Assembly (NCBI GenBank): GCA_026874595.1
Contig: CM049308.1
Location: forward strand, 75,069,124 to 75,133,123
Length of the DNA: 64,000 bases
Direction of reading: 5' to 3'
Source of the DNA: Sipunculus nudus
Lineage: Eukaryota > Annelida > Sipuncula > Golfingiida > Sipunculidae
Position 1 is the first letter of the stretch; every line of letters starts with the position of its first letter. Shown one piece after another: positions 34,601 through 46,914 of this stretch. The notes under the pieces are model-generated. The model saw nothing but the letters and a program-made list of their open reading frames with translations. It did no database searches and was not told the origin of the DNA. The position numbers and the translations under genes are program-made.

Positions 34601-36937
34601 CTCTGTGAAAACCGTATAAATAGGACATCGCTGTCCAAATTAAACGCCTCTTACGTCTGCGCTTCTGACGAATCAAGATCGCAGGAATGACACACTTTAA
34701 GGAACCACCAACAACTTTCCTCTCATCTGGAAATATGTCTACCGATTCTCCAAGCTCAGATTCTCGTTTTCTGCGCTTGTGCTTCCTCGTGAAATCGTGC
34801 CGATGTTCAACTCTACGTTACTGCATGACGTATATCAGTTATGTTATCAAAGAAGCGACAAGTACAATCTTCTTGCTTTGAATTATTTAATTTTGATATA
34901 CTTGAAAAGATCTTCATAAGCTTCTCCATCAAGCCTTTGACCATGTTTACCGCTGTCTGTCTCGAATTCTCTCTAATTTTTGTAACGTGTTCTACCCTAA
35001 CTACAGTAGTAATTCCCCCCACTTTCACTCCTTTTTAGGAATTAAGTTGTATTGTCGTCCATTCAGAAGTCGTCAAGCTGGAATGACAACGTTAGATTGC
35101 AGTATTTATCTGCCTGTAAACGCAATGCAGATTCTGGACCGGGCCAAGTGCAATGCGGTCTAACCTGACAGGATAGCGCGCTCCACATGGTCACTTGGTT
35201 CGGCACAGTGTGAATGCAAGTAAAAATGTAGCCCGCTCGACATTTTTCTTGACCGGTCTAGCGCGCACCACATTTTTTTTCTAGTGTAAATGAGGTTTAT
35301 GATGAAACATTGACAGAACGTGAAGTTTTACAGCACTATAATTACTACCTGAATATGATGATTTTAGAAAAAAAGTATAAAAAAGTATTAACCCCTGAAA
35401 AAAGTCTGAAAAAGAATAAAGTAGAAAATAAATCTTGCCTGAAAAAAAGATGATACTTTTAAAAAATTATAGTGGCAGCAAACAATGGACATTATATAAC
35501 CAAATGTCGGTTTAATTTATTTTTATGTACGAGTACAGATTGTTTTACTTAGTCTTGTCTCATAGTTGCTGCATTCCACTTTAAGAAATGAGACCTTGAA
35601 AATATATTATTGAAATTTGAGTTTTTACTTAAAAGTTATTATAGCATATCTGATAAACTCAGTATTACAATTGATATGCAAGAATGTTGAACTTATTTTA
35701 TTTTTCAAAATTCAATGTTATGACTCGTACAAAATATCAATGTAATCGGTGATAATGGAAATATGCATGGTGTAATAATTTATAAGGACAGAAAGAAGAA
35801 ACAAGTACCCCTTGGTATAGGTTAATGAAATTTATCTGCTAAACACGTGATTGAAGCATAATCAGGTAAACAAGACCAGCTGTGACACTGAAATGTACAA
35901 GCTGTCTTCTGATTTTGTTGTACATTTCAGTGCCCTGGATGTTAAAGTACAGCCGCACTGAAGGGTATGTACCCAGATGACCCCGGCAGATATATGTTAA
36001 GTTTTACTCACGATCTCTAGTATCCTGTTCAACACCTTGCTTTTTTTATCTTATCAACCTTTTCAGATTCAGAACCAATAGTGTTGGGAAATGTTAATTC
36101 TACATAAATTGATTTTACCATGATACTTCATTCCCATGGTTGTCACATCGGTGAACAAGGCAGATGTGATGTTTGCCACACACCATATTACACGGCGGGG
36201 TAATACCTTTTGCTTGACATTGAGTGTTGTATTGCTTAAAGAGTATCCAAATCAGCACATCTTTGTGGGGGACATTCTGGTCATGGGTAATTAAAAAAAT
36301 AAGGTATATGCGAAACATTTAATCCCATAATCTACAAGAATAGCGTGCTGCTTATAATAGGAGAAAATGCTTATTCTTGTCTCCAGAATGCTAATGTATT
36401 TCACAACTGTATAACATATCAAATAACATTATCTCAGTATACCGTGGTATTTACTTATGTCTTTTGAACAACACAGTTTGTTTACAAGGGAATATAAAAA
36501 AAATTAACATGCCATAGCATATAAACGATTTATTATACTTACTCATTATTATATATATATATTTTTATTTAATGGTCCTTATTGTTGGTGGTAGTTCAAA
36601 TAGGCAGTGAGTAGAACATGTTTGCTTAGAACAACAGGCTCCGAGCTAGAATGTTTAGTGATGCACTGGAGGGATTGGTCTACTCGTCAGTTTTTTTATT
36701 AGTATTCCTGGCGCACATTCCTTCAGTCTGTTGATCAATCAGATGACACTGACACACTGACACAAAAAAATTGTTTTGTTTGACCGAGAATTCGTCCTTT
36801 TACATAAATTAAGAATTACAGAATACACATTCACTATAAGTTAACATAAATATGAATTAAGAGAAATAAAAACTTCCTTAAATAATGCTTCAAGAGGATC
36901 AACGCAACATATCAAACATATTACTGCTTCTCTAGGT

Positions 36938-36940
<3 letters not shown>
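34601..36940. other. Gene-free stretch
   Basis: 35090-35290 is GC-richer, with related phrases (TGGACCGGGCC..., TGACCGGTCTAGCGCGC) and the look of a short non-autonomous element without clear ends. 35880-35940 has the inverted phrase GAAATGTACAAGC...TTGTACATTTCAGTG. Short (TA)n near 36550. No gene. Confidence 0.4.

Positions 36941-36993
<53 letters not shown>
36941..36993. repeat. (AT)n microsatellite
   Basis: Pure dinucleotide tract. Confidence 0.95.
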
Positions 36994-36996
<3 letters not shown>

Positions 36997-37090
36997 TACT
37001 TCATCACATGTGCACAGGTACACGTTCCGCAGCGCTTAGCTCTATAGTCTGAACGTTCACGTGAACGGTTACACCGACGTCACGTCTACA

Positions 37091-37267
37091 GGAGGCATTG
37101 ACGGCCAAACCATGCACGGGTACTCCTCGGCAGGACGATGCCGATATAATGTCAGACGAGTTGGTCGAAATAATCTTCCGTATGCCGAGGAGTACGACCG
37201 TCTCATCTGCGAGGACCAGATTGAAAACACTTTAAATCTAATTTTTAATGAGAGTGCTGAACTGTAA
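37091..37267 (+). CDS. Candidate 3'-terminal exon, unknown protein
   Basis: After the acceptor-like CACGTCTACAG, the plus frame is open through HGYSSAGRCRYNVRRVGRNN and YAEEYDRLICEDQIENTLN to a TAA at 37265-37267. An AATAAA lies about 180 bp further on (near 37447), as in a terminal exon. The pyrimidine tract is poor and the opposite strand is also open, so this is only a candidate. Confidence 0.25.
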   Translation, partial: GGIDGQTMHGYSSAGRCRYNVRRVGRNNLPYAEEYDRLICEDQIENTLNLIFNESAEL

Positions 37268-37607
37268 CCTTTCATGGTTAAATTATAAACTAAAACTTCG
37301 TCATCAATATATTTATATCAATTGCGTATTTTAAACTTATACCTTCAAGATACTGTTATTAAATTAATTATTCACCTTACCAGTTAGTAGTTTTTGAGTA
37401 TAAAATGTGCACCAAGACAATGTGCCACAAGTGAAATATATTTTAATAATAAAATTCTGTTTTCTTTTATTTTTTTTTTTTTGTGTGTGTGTGTATTATA
37501 TTGTACTAGAATATACCCATATCAGTACCTGCATCCACACTTTTCTTAAATTATGAGTAAGCACTGACATGGCGTGCGCGTTTGAAATGCACTGACACAA
37601 ATTGTGG

Positions 37608-37800
37608 GACATGTCGATTTGGCGAGGGGTGAGATGTTGCGCGTCCAAAATCGTCCCAACCATTAACCCGCAACATTATTCACTTGTCCAAAAATTGGGG
37701 GACATATTGCCGATATGGGCAGTGGTGAGATGTTTCCGGTCTAAATTCGTCCCAGCGGTGAACCCATAACCACATTCATTTGTGTTGACTTTAGCGGACT
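37608..37800 (+). repeat. Two-unit tandem repeat, about 110 bp
   Basis: Two diverged copies of a unit containing GGGGTGAGATGTT, AAATCGTCCCA, then AACCC and CATTCA.TTGT. No coding capacity. Confidence 0.6.
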
Positions 37801-38279
37801 GCTTACAAAAGGCCGACGCGTAGTGAATGTTTGGCAGACTATGTCAGGTTTGATTTGATTGGTTAGCGAGAGGAGATTGAGGACGACGTGGGCGCACTAT
37901 GTGAGAATGGCCATGGCACACCGTAGGTATTAAACCCATAATATTTTTTTCGATGTTGAGGCCTTACCAAACGCCTAAAAAATATAAACTCGTTCTTCCC
38001 CGGACCAAGATGCACCCTCCCACGATGTTTGACGACCGTACGATCCCTAGCGTGCGAATGAATCCGGACAGAAGGACAGATTCCCGTGAATTATAGTATG
38101 ATTTGTTTGTTTTTCACCACATTCCTTAAAGTTAAAGCGGTTACAGCATCCCAATAGTTCTCTAATCACTCTAACAGTGATTAAAAGAGAAAGGGCGAGT
38201 ACGTCGCTGTCAGATAATGGACATAACCATTACAGGAAATACACAAACCTGATGTATACGTTATATGTAGGCACAGGGG
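37801..38279. other. Gene-free stretch
   Basis: Nothing recognised; mixed composition. Confidence 0.45.
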
Positions 38280-38545
38280 CAGTACTGACTAAAAAAATTT
38301 CTTGTTAAGATCAAATTTCTTGTCATTCTGACAAGAAATCATTGTGATAATTTTTTTAATGTATAGCATACATGCTCATGTCAAGATAATTTATCTTAAT
38401 TTTCTTCTGACAAGATAAATTATCTTGTTAAAAGAAATATTTTCTTGATCAGTGTAAGAAAAAAATTCTTATCGACTCCAAGGAAAATATTTCTAGTCAG
38501 AAGATTTTTTTTCTTGTAGAAAAAAATGTTCATGGGCATGGGTAT
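38280..38545. repeat. AAGAAA/TTTCTT inverted-repeat cluster, MITE-like
   Basis: Several nested inverted repeats: TTTCTTGTCATTCTGACAAG followed by AAA, and AAGATAATTTATCTT near CAAGATAAATTATCTTG, between outer AAATTTCTTGTTAAG and AAGATTTTTTTTCTTG. The DNA could fold into hairpins. No target duplication established. Confidence 0.4.
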
Positions 38546-39877
38546 GATATATATATTTATACATATATATATTAGTTAAGGGGTGCTTGTTATATGGTTA
38601 TATAGTTACGGGGTGCTTGTTGTATGTTTATAACCAATCTAATAATCAGGCTTTGACGATGAAAATTGTTTTGAACGTGTATGTTTAAATTAGGAAATAT
38701 TACATGGGCCTTACTGCTGCTCAAAATATACTCCCCCCCCCCTTATTACAAATAGGAAAAATCTCCACTCCCATAAGATTTATGAGGATTTAGCTCAGCT
38801 GACTTTGAGGGTATTGGAATAGCGCTTTGTCCATCCGGTCGTCCGTTGGGAAGGCACAAATCGTAACTGCTGGTCCTGGAAACTTCGAAGCGACCATCCA
38901 TCACAACATGTATGATGTCCTGAGGAAGCATCTTTTTGATGTTAAAATGTTGATTCTCAACAAGTATACTCTTTCTATTCATACAATATATTTTGAGCTG
39001 CTTTTGAAATTTTATAACACATTTTTATATGCACTTGAAGGTTTTTTCTGTAAGATTGTAATCTTTAAACTGATTATTATCATTTAAGTTATTAAGACAA
39101 TTCTACATTTTGAGAATGCAGGACCTCCCCCTTCCTTGAAACCAGCAATTTCCTGACTTGCAGGAAACACGGACAAGAGACGGCCATGACATTTAAATTT
39201 TCCAAAATCATACCCATCGGGAGAGCTTTAATATAATTTTAAATAGGTTCTAAAATCCTATCAATTCCATACTTAGTCATTACAGAATGTTCCACATTGG
39301 CTGCTTCGTGAATTGCAGGTAATTTAGACCTGTACCTTAAGGGTAAGTCAGTTACTGAAAAGTAAAACATGCACAATTTATGTACACAAGACCTAGATCC
39401 TATAGGATAACAAACATCAATCTCATGAAAATATAACAAATAGATAACTTGAGGTCATTGTGTCCACATATAATAGGGTATATAGGATACAGAACACCAT
39501 CGCCTCAATCAATTAAGTAACCATCTGGTATATGCTTGGTTGAGTGGATTTTATCAAATAAAATATTATGTCATTGCTTAGCATGTTCTTTATTGTTTAA
39601 ACAATCGGTATATAATAAAAAAAATTGTGCATTATATTTTGAACCGTTTTTAACCCTAATGATTTCTTCTGAGCACTATTTCTTTAGGCTGCACGAAATG
39701 ATCATTGGAAGTCTGAAATGAACCTAAATAATATGATAAAATCAGTTTGTTAAATATAGTATGGGGTACTTCATCAGCAGATATAGTTAAACACTATTTC
39801 AATCTCTTTATATAAGGTTGCTCAATAGTTTGGCTGATTCGATTAAGAAAGCATGTTTGCATTATCCGAATGCCAGC
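38546..39877. other. Gene-free stretch with a repeat fragment
   Basis: 38733-38742 is poly-C. 38775-38890 carries GGTCGTCCGTTGGG and CACAAATCGTAACTGCTGGT, in minus sense close to the end of the 12.7-13.8 kb repeat family. The rest is AT-rich without a gene. Confidence 0.4.
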
Positions 39878-41470
39878 TTGTACAAGAGATTTCGCTCATT
39901 CAACAATATCACTTGTTGCAGTAAAAAATAAAAAAAAAAATATTAAAAATATCAATTTTACAAATATTTGTTAATTACAGGAGTGTTAAAAAACATTTTT
40001 ACCAGGTCCATGTGGGTCACAGTGCTCAGCTTAAATTGATTATGAGAATATTTTCATAAAAATCTAACTCATTGAGAAATTTGACAAGACAAACAGATTG
40101 ACGGACAGGGTGATTACAACAGGGGATCTGCTCAAGCCCTAGTCACACATGCACCTCCGACCGGTTTACGACAGGCTATGATCACTTGCGACTGAAAAAT
40201 TGTAGGTATCATGGAAAGGTCGTATGACAAGTTCTAACTTGTCGCAAGAATACGTAGGTTGCCTGAAGTGGTCGTAGGTACTCTTAACTAGTCGTAAGTG
40301 GATCGTGAACGGTTCAAAGTCCTACGACTTATCATCAGTGGTCTTGGAGAAATTGTTGGTACTCTTTTATTGTCGTAAAAGTGGTCGTAGGTGGTCTCAA
40401 GTTGTCGGTAGCGATCGAAGATGCTGAGCGGATGCACGTTGGTTCCGACTAGTCCTACGGAAGTCGTGACACAGGGTTTTACAAATCACGAGTAGTTATG
40501 ACTGGTCAGGACAAATCTCGACTGGTGGTACGATTGGTCGTACGACTTGTCCAATTCACAGGTGGACCATATTGATATACACAGTTTAATAGACGGGGTT
40601 TGTACAAGGAGTGGCCAGAAGGTAAAAGGAATGCGGAGAAAGCCCAACAAGAAAGCTGCCGCCCGGTCCAAACCTACTCAGGTGGATGAGCAGACTGGAG
40701 CCGCCGGAGTGGCCATAGAGGAGCCGCTCACCCAATAAACATGTCAGTGACAGCCTAACCCGAGAGGCAGAGAAGGCCCTCGTCGACTGGTTTCAGGACA
40801 ATCCCTGCTTCTATTACCAGACATTGAAGACGTTCAGGGACAAGGGGCGGAAGGTTAATTTACTGTATGACAAGGGTAAGGAGTAGGAATATCATGGAAG
40901 GAGCTGAGGCATAGTGGCAGTCTATGTGAACGATGTGCGGTAAACTATACAAGAAGAAGAGTGGTCAGGCAAGGGTAAACCAAACCACATGGCAACCTTG
41001 GATACACGACAGTTTTGCGTTCCTCGTGGGGCACATGGTGCTTAAGGTCAAGGGAAGACAGTTTGGCCAGGTAATATTAATAATAATAATAATAATAACA
41101 ATACTAATATACAGCATATATAAAGCGCCCTAAACATATACTGAAAACAGCCTCAAGGCGCTGTACAATACATACTGTATCTATTGAGAACATATAATAG
41201 TACAACAAGATAAAGCACCAGTTAGAATAAACTTGTTGAAATCACCAGTTAGAATAAACTTGTTGAAAAAGATAAGTGTATAACCTTTTCATGAAAAACG
41301 AAAAATGAGAGTGCATCCTCACTGTAACTAGGAAATATCCTGTAAATATTCATGACTTTTTTTTCTTAAACCAGACAGGTGGTGCCACCTAGGTTCCCCT
41401 ATTAGTAGAATTGAGACACTTTTCTTTGGTGGTTTGTCGTATTTGCCTGACCATGTTGTTACGGAACCTA
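39878..41470 (+). repeat. 1.5-kb repeat with MADF frame, arm 2
   Basis: Inverted partner of 31481-33012. It includes the phrase CAGGTGGTGCCACCTAGG (41376-41394), missing from arm 1. GTCGTA motifs crowd 40190-40540. Confidence 0.75.
40547..41060 (+). pseudogene. MADF-domain protein remnant, second copy
   Basis: From ATG at 40547 a frame similar to 32390-32031: QVDHIDIHSLIDGVCTRS, then RRKPNKKAAARSKP. It stops at 40736-40738 after a small deletion. The core continues in another frame (ALVDWFQDNPCFYYQTLKTF), and the end as YKKKSGQARVN and WIHDSFAFLVGHMV up to about 41060. Two or more frameshifts make it non-functional. Confidence 0.6.
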
Positions 41471-42039
41471 ATTATAACAGATCACGGAATCGTGACGAGC
41501 ACAATTTTTTGGACGGTGATAAAAAAAAATCGGATTCTGCAACACTAGACGGCGTATAATGTCTAGGGGAATGAATAAAGAAGTCAGTGGTATTTTGTCA
41601 ACATATTATTATAATTAATTCATAGAAAAGTCCTAACATTACAATACACTAAATCAATACAATTACAAGGTATAACAATAAAAAAATGGACAGTACCAGA
41701 GTGTCCGGATCCAGCCATTGACACAGCTCAACAAGAATCCTTTAACACAAATATTCCAGTTCATGTAAGTCTTCTCAGAGAATATTCCGATTTAATCGCG
41801 AAAACAGTCTTTTGTAATCCAAAAGTTAAGTTCTGGTAATAATCCCAATGGCAAACTGAAGACAAATCGTTTACAGTTTGTATAATTTCGTTGAAGATCT
41901 GTAAGTTCAGCAATTATCATGAAGTCCCAAAGTTTTCTTAAAAAGACTTCCTTTTTGCGATAATATTCACTAAATTTTTGCATTTCAAAACCATCTTATT
42001 TGTAACATTTCATAAACATCTCGTTTACAACATTTCATA

Positions 42040-42600
42040 AACATCCCGATAAGCAATCAGCAAGTACATTGTCTTTCCCTTTAATGTGTCTGATCTTAAG
42101 GTTTTAATCCTGAAAAAACAAACTCCATCTCAACAATCTTTGATTTTTACACTAAAACATGTTCATGAACGTAAGGGGATTGTGCGTGAGGGGATTGTGA
42201 TCACTGAAGACAATGATAGGCTTGACTGATCAAGGAGCATAAATTTCAAAATGTTGCAATACCATAATCAAAGCCAAACATTCTTTTTCAATATGGAGTA
42301 GTTTATCTGGTTTGCATTAAACTTTCTTATAAGACAACAAATTGGATGATCTATGCCATTACTGCCTTCATGTAACAACACAGCACCAGCAGCAGTATCG
42401 CTAGCATCTTAAGCTAACTTAAAGGGTACAGAAAAGTATGGAGCTGCTAAAACTGGCACATTTTGAAATGCTTTTTCACAATGAACATTCCATACAAACT
42501 TCTGTTTCTTTTTTTAACAAATAATTTAAAGGTTCAGCTACATCAGAAATAATTTGGACAAAACTTCCTGTATTATCCAACTATACCAAGAAAACTCATT
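42040..42600 (-). pseudogene. RNase H domain, copy 1
   Basis: Follows RT. A TAA (42411-42409) directly precedes DASDTAAGAVLLHEG, where the first catalytic Asp of gypsy RNase H is expected. The domain ends with IKGKDNVLADCLS at about 42043-42090, the usual close of gypsy RNase H, showing that no integrase follows. Confidence 0.7.
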
Positions 42601-43345
42601 ATCTGCTTGTTTTCTGGTCAAGGAATTGCAGAAATAGCACTTACTTTAGCATCAACAGGTTTTACTTGACCCTGCCCTCCAATATGACCCAAAATGTTAC
42701 TCGTGCATGACAAAACTCACGATTTGACTAAATTGAAGGTCAGACGTGCTCCGCTGAGTCTTTCGAAGAGGTCGCGAAGAATTTGCAGATGTTTCTCCCA
42801 GGCGTCGTTGTACACGGTGAGGTCATCAATATATTCGTCGCAGCCCTGAATATCCTTGACAACCATATGGATGAGGCGCTGGAACGCGGCTGGCGAGTTC
42901 TTCATGCCAAACGGTATAACTTTACACTGGTTCAGTCAAATACGAACACTTCTTTCGCTCGTTCTGTCAACGGAACTTGCCAGAATCCTTTTAGCAAGTC
43001 AAACTTATAGACATATCTGGAGGTACCGACTCTATCAATACAATCATCGATCCTCGGAATCGGGAACGTGTCAGTTTTGGTGACAGAGTTCAGTTTTCGT
43101 AATCTGTGCACACACGGTAACTTCCACTTCCACGGTAACTGGCACAATAATACATGGTGAACTACAGTTACAGTTACTATGTTCAATAAAATCATTTTCC
43201 GGCAAATATTGAACCTCATCTTGTAGATACCTTTGCCTTTCTGGATTCAGTCTATAAGCATGTTGCTTGACAGCGCTTTCTTCGCCAACGTCGACGTCAT
43301 GGCACAATATGTTAGTTCGCGTTAGAACGTCACTAAACAAATGTT
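42600..43345 (-). pseudogene. Reverse transcriptase, copy 1
   Basis: Gypsy-type RT. Visible parts: RLNPERQRYLQDEVQYLPEN, LNSVTKTDTFPIP, FDLLKGFWQVPLTERAKEV, SPAAFQRLIHMVVKDIQG and the catalytic YIDDLTVYND. Just upstream is the linker usual in this family (LFSDVLTRTNI). Broken by frameshifts near 43070, 42930 and 42910. Confidence 0.85.
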
Positions 43346-43586
43346 CATAATTCCGCAGCAGGTTCTTGAGGTCTTGTTGTTGCAGTGCGATAAGGTGTGA
43401 CAGTTTGGCATCCAGGTTTTATAAGAACTTCTGAGCTTTTTAGTGGTACTGTTCGACACTGAATGTCTACATCACACTAACGATCAGTATCTACTTTTAC
43501 TTGGTTAGGGTAAGTTTTTACACAATTTACTGCAGAATCATTATGTACAAAATCAGATATGCTTTTTCTGTCATAATATGGTTTCA

Positions 43587-44600
43587 ACATGTTAACACGG
43601 CACAGTTGTTTTTTGTACGCCTATCTGATGTTAACATTATGTAATTTAAATCACTGACTTTCTTGACAACAACGTTAGGACCAAAATACCTAGCTTGCAG
43701 AGGTCTGCCTGGGATGGGTAGTAAGGCAAGGACCTCTTCAGCATGCTCATTCGTCCTACTTACAGTGTGCCTGTCATACATTGTTTTCATTTAACTTGGT
43801 GCAGATTATCATTATTATTATTTGCAATCTCACAAGCACTATTTAGTCTACTGCTAAAGTCCGAGACAGACTGCAATAAACCAAGAGAACATGGATTTTC
43901 ACACGAGTTTTTAATGGACTTTGAACTGAGTGTCCGAAAACTAGTTCAAAGGGACAGAATCCAAGGACTCTTGAAAGGATTCTCTGATAGAAAACAGCAA
44001 TAGATGGATTCCTTCATCCCCGTCTTTCTGTGTTATAACAATAGGTCCCTATCTTGTTTTTTTAATGTCTGGTGAAAACCCTAGAGTGCGCTCTGACTCT
44101 CGGGATGATATGGCGAAGAGCTGTATTGTTTTATACCTAGCTCAAACATAGTTTGCATGAATAAACCAGACATAAAATTAGACCCTTGGTCAGTCTGGAC
44201 GGATTTTGGTAATTCAAACAGTGTAAAAAAATGGTCAGAGCCTTGACAACACTTTTGGCATTAATTTTGCGCAATAGAATTGCCTCAGGAAACCTGGTAG
44301 ATGCGCACATAATTGTAAGCAAGTATTCATGTCCAGATTTTGTTTTGGGCAGTGGTCCAACACAATCAACAATAATCCTACTAAATAGTTCCTCCAAAGC
44401 AGGAATAGGCCTAAGTGGGACTTAAGGAAGGATCTGACCTGCCATCTGGCAGGTGTGGCATTGTACAACATCTGTCGTGAGGTTAGGCCAATAGAAGTGT
44501 GTTCTAACTTTCTGATAAGTTATTTTTATACCTAAATGGCCAGACAAAGGAGCCTCATGTGCCATGCTTAGAATTTTATTGCGAAAGCTCTAGGCAGTAC
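43587..44600 (-). pseudogene. Integrase, copy 1, upstream of RT
   Basis: Zinc-binding region degraded at 44600-44440 (SGHLGIK-type text, CHTCQ). Core starts IIVDCVGPLPKTKSGHEYLL with the first catalytic Asp. The second Asp region (TDQGSNFMS) is in a shifted frame near 44200, and in the third block a TAG stands where the catalytic Glu codon is expected (near 44090). The carboxy domain ends VLALLPIPGRPLQARYFGP at 43740-43680. Confidence 0.8.
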
Positions 44601-44759
44601 TATTTGATGTCTGATGGCAAACGCAAAACCATCATGTATGAATGGCTCAAAAACTCCATTTCAGAGTCAGGAGAGGAATCTACTACCTCAATTTCATCAA
44701 AGAAAGAACTGACACTGTCAGTCATATATATAGTGTTTAACATTCTTGTTTGTGAATGA

Positions 44760-45275
44760 CTAGTTTGATTTGCTAGTAAAGGACATTTTGTGTGTTAATG
44801 AATAATCATTGGCTAATTGAGCAGCAATGTCAAGTGTTTCAGGATTTTTCTCATCAAGAAAAGTTTTAACATCTGCGTTAATGCAGCGCTTAAATTCTTC
44901 AAGCATAATCAACTGGCGCAAATTGTCATAATCTTTCATTACATCTTTAAAACTACTCCTGCGATCAAACAACTGCTCTTTCGTCCTAGCAAATTCTACA
45001 TAGGGCTGATCTTTGCGCTTTTCACAATTTTTACATCTCTGGCGGTAAGCCTCTTGAACTAACTCATAACCTTTTAGGATTAACCGTTTAACCTGGTCAT
45101 AGTCAGCAGCGGCTTCTACTGAAAGCTCTGTATAAAGTTTTCTGGCCTTGCCAGTCAATACACTTTGTAATAGCATAGTCTAATTGTCCTTAGGCCTTTT
45201 TAAATTTTCAGCTTCCTTCTCAAAGTGTAAGAAATATTTATCAACCTCTTTTTCTTGAAAAGGTGGGACAAGTAT
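44760..45275 (-). pseudogene. Gag (SCAN-like capsid), copy 1
   Basis: Frame PPFQEKEVDKYFLHFEKEAE, then an in-frame TAG (45182-45180), then LLQSVLTGKARKLYTELSVE and EEFKRCINADVKTFLDEK. The pattern of aromatic and leucine residues is that of SCAN/gypsy capsid carboxy domains. It joins the integrase region without zinc knuckle or protease, implying an internal deletion. Confidence 0.7.
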
Positions 45276-45473
45276 AACAATGAAAATGTACAGTACCAGA
45301 GTGTCCGAATGTACAGTACAGGAGTGTCCGGATGCTAGGCTTTGATTTCTGGATACCACCACTGCCACAGCTCAACAAGAGTCCTTTTACCACCAATAAC
45401 TAACGTAAATTGTAATTATCTAAAGGCAAACTGGAGACAGTCCGTATTAAATCTGAATTAATTCCGTTTAATA

Positions 45474-45483
45474 TCTGACACCA
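45474..45483 (-). promoter_or_regulatory. Primer-binding site, Gmr1-like copy 1
   Basis: Minus-strand TGGTGTCAGA, one base after the LTR's terminal CA. It begins with the TGG complementary to tRNA CCA ends. The tRNA species was not determined. Confidence 0.65.
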
Positions 45484-45484
45484 C

Positions 45485-45820
45485 TGTTATTATCGGAAAG
45501 GGTCCCAAATTGACGAGAAAGTAACACTCTTAGTGCTCGCTGGTATTTTATTTTCTGTTGGCTCTAAATACAGCCTCTAATTTATAGCTTCTCACCCGAA
45601 AATCTAGAAATGGAAAATTCTAAAGAAAAATACACACGCACATGAACAGACCCGAAACATCTAGAAAAAAGAACGCTGTGTCTCTACGCCTCAGACCCCA
45701 CCCGCCAACCAACGCCCAACAAGCGAGGTTCCCATAGCAACCTATGCCTGCGCTACACGAAGCAGAATGTCACAGACACATGTAACACTCCTGCGCACAA
45801 CAAAACAGATACCTGTAACA
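45485..45820 (-). repeat. 5' LTR, Gmr1-like copy 1
   Basis: 336 bp, TGTTACAGGTATCTG...GATAATAACA in minus sense. A TATAAA (minus) at about 45583-45588 follows GAGAAGC, and the same GAGAAGCTATAAA occurs in the LTR of copy 2, so it is probably the promoter. The outer parts match 52639-52700. Confidence 0.75.
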
Positions 45821-46900
45821 ATGATAAGTGTAAAACTAAAAAAAATAATGTAAATTCAGTGTAGAATAGCAGATGTCATGAAATCAATACAGATTCTGGC
45901 AGTAATTTTAGTCACATTCTGATATGCTTTGACACAGCAGGTAGACTGCTTCAACTAAGCATGAATAATGCTAAAAGTGACAGTCCATCATAACAGCAGA
46001 CAGCACTAGCCATAAATAATGAAACAACCATAGACGGAACCCGGGAGTTTTCCAGTATCTTGCATGGTTTTATATATGCAGATCTTTCATCAAGTAAATC
46101 TGTAACAGATGATCAAGAATATGGTTCAGCTGAGTGACTTGAAGAATCAGCGATGTGCACATCAATTTTGTGACACTAAACAGGGTGCTCTGGGCCAGTT
46201 TCATAACCAAGTGAGAGTTCTTGTTTACTTCTATTTGGGTGCCTTTTTTGTTATAATTCTCTCCCCATTTGGATTCTTGCAGTTGAGATTGTGGTCACCT
46301 TGAGGCAGTCTAATACACTTTAATTATAAGAATATGGGCAGCAATTCAAAAAGGGACATGCATGTATTTAATTTTGAAGAGTACTACAAAAATAACATCG
46401 CAGACGCTCACCATATCGCAAACTTTTGCACTGTACATAATTACTTTTAATAGAATTTAAGATCTCTTAGGATCAGGGGCGGAGTGTAAACTGACAAGGT
46501 CAAGCCATAAGCAGTAATACATCATCACCCCCCCCCCCCCTTCGCATTACTCCAAGAGTACTCTATATCATGCACTTTGCCAGTGGACCTTGCATAGGGT
46601 TATAGTGACCTTATTCTACTTCCGCATGTACGATTTGTGCCCATCTCACTATTAGAGTATCACAGTCCAGTTCTTTCACACAGCTTGCAGAAAATAGGTC
46701 CAAGTAACATACTTTCAGGTTTCCCAGGTAGATTTTCCTAGGGACTTCCCTGGATGTAAAGTAAGAAATTTCTAAGTAAAATGGTTACGATTTCTGCCCT
46801 GTTAATGTCCGACCGGTTCATTTGAAGGTATAAAAAACGTAAAAATTAAAAAAAAAAAGTTCAGGAAATGATGAAAAAATCCATGATCAAGATTTATGCA
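45821..46900. other. Gene-free stretch with poly-C tract
   Basis: No gene recognised. 46528-46540 is a 13-base C run. Confidence 0.45.
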
Positions 46901-46914
46901 TGCAAAATAATTAT

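Larger units (their letters stand above)
41458..45820 (-). mobile_element. Gmr1-like LTR retrotransposon, copy 1 (degraded)
   Basis: Read on the minus strand: LTR, primer site, gag, integrase, reverse transcriptase, RNase H. The order integrase before RT is the opposite of normal Ty3/gypsy and equals that of Gmr1-type elements. The zinc-knuckle and protease region between gag and integrase is missing. The expected 3' LTR is not recognisable: after RNase H comes sequence resembling the leader (41700-41890), then 41458-41660, which recurs at 61495-61621. Frameshifts and stops occur in every gene. Confidence 0.8.
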
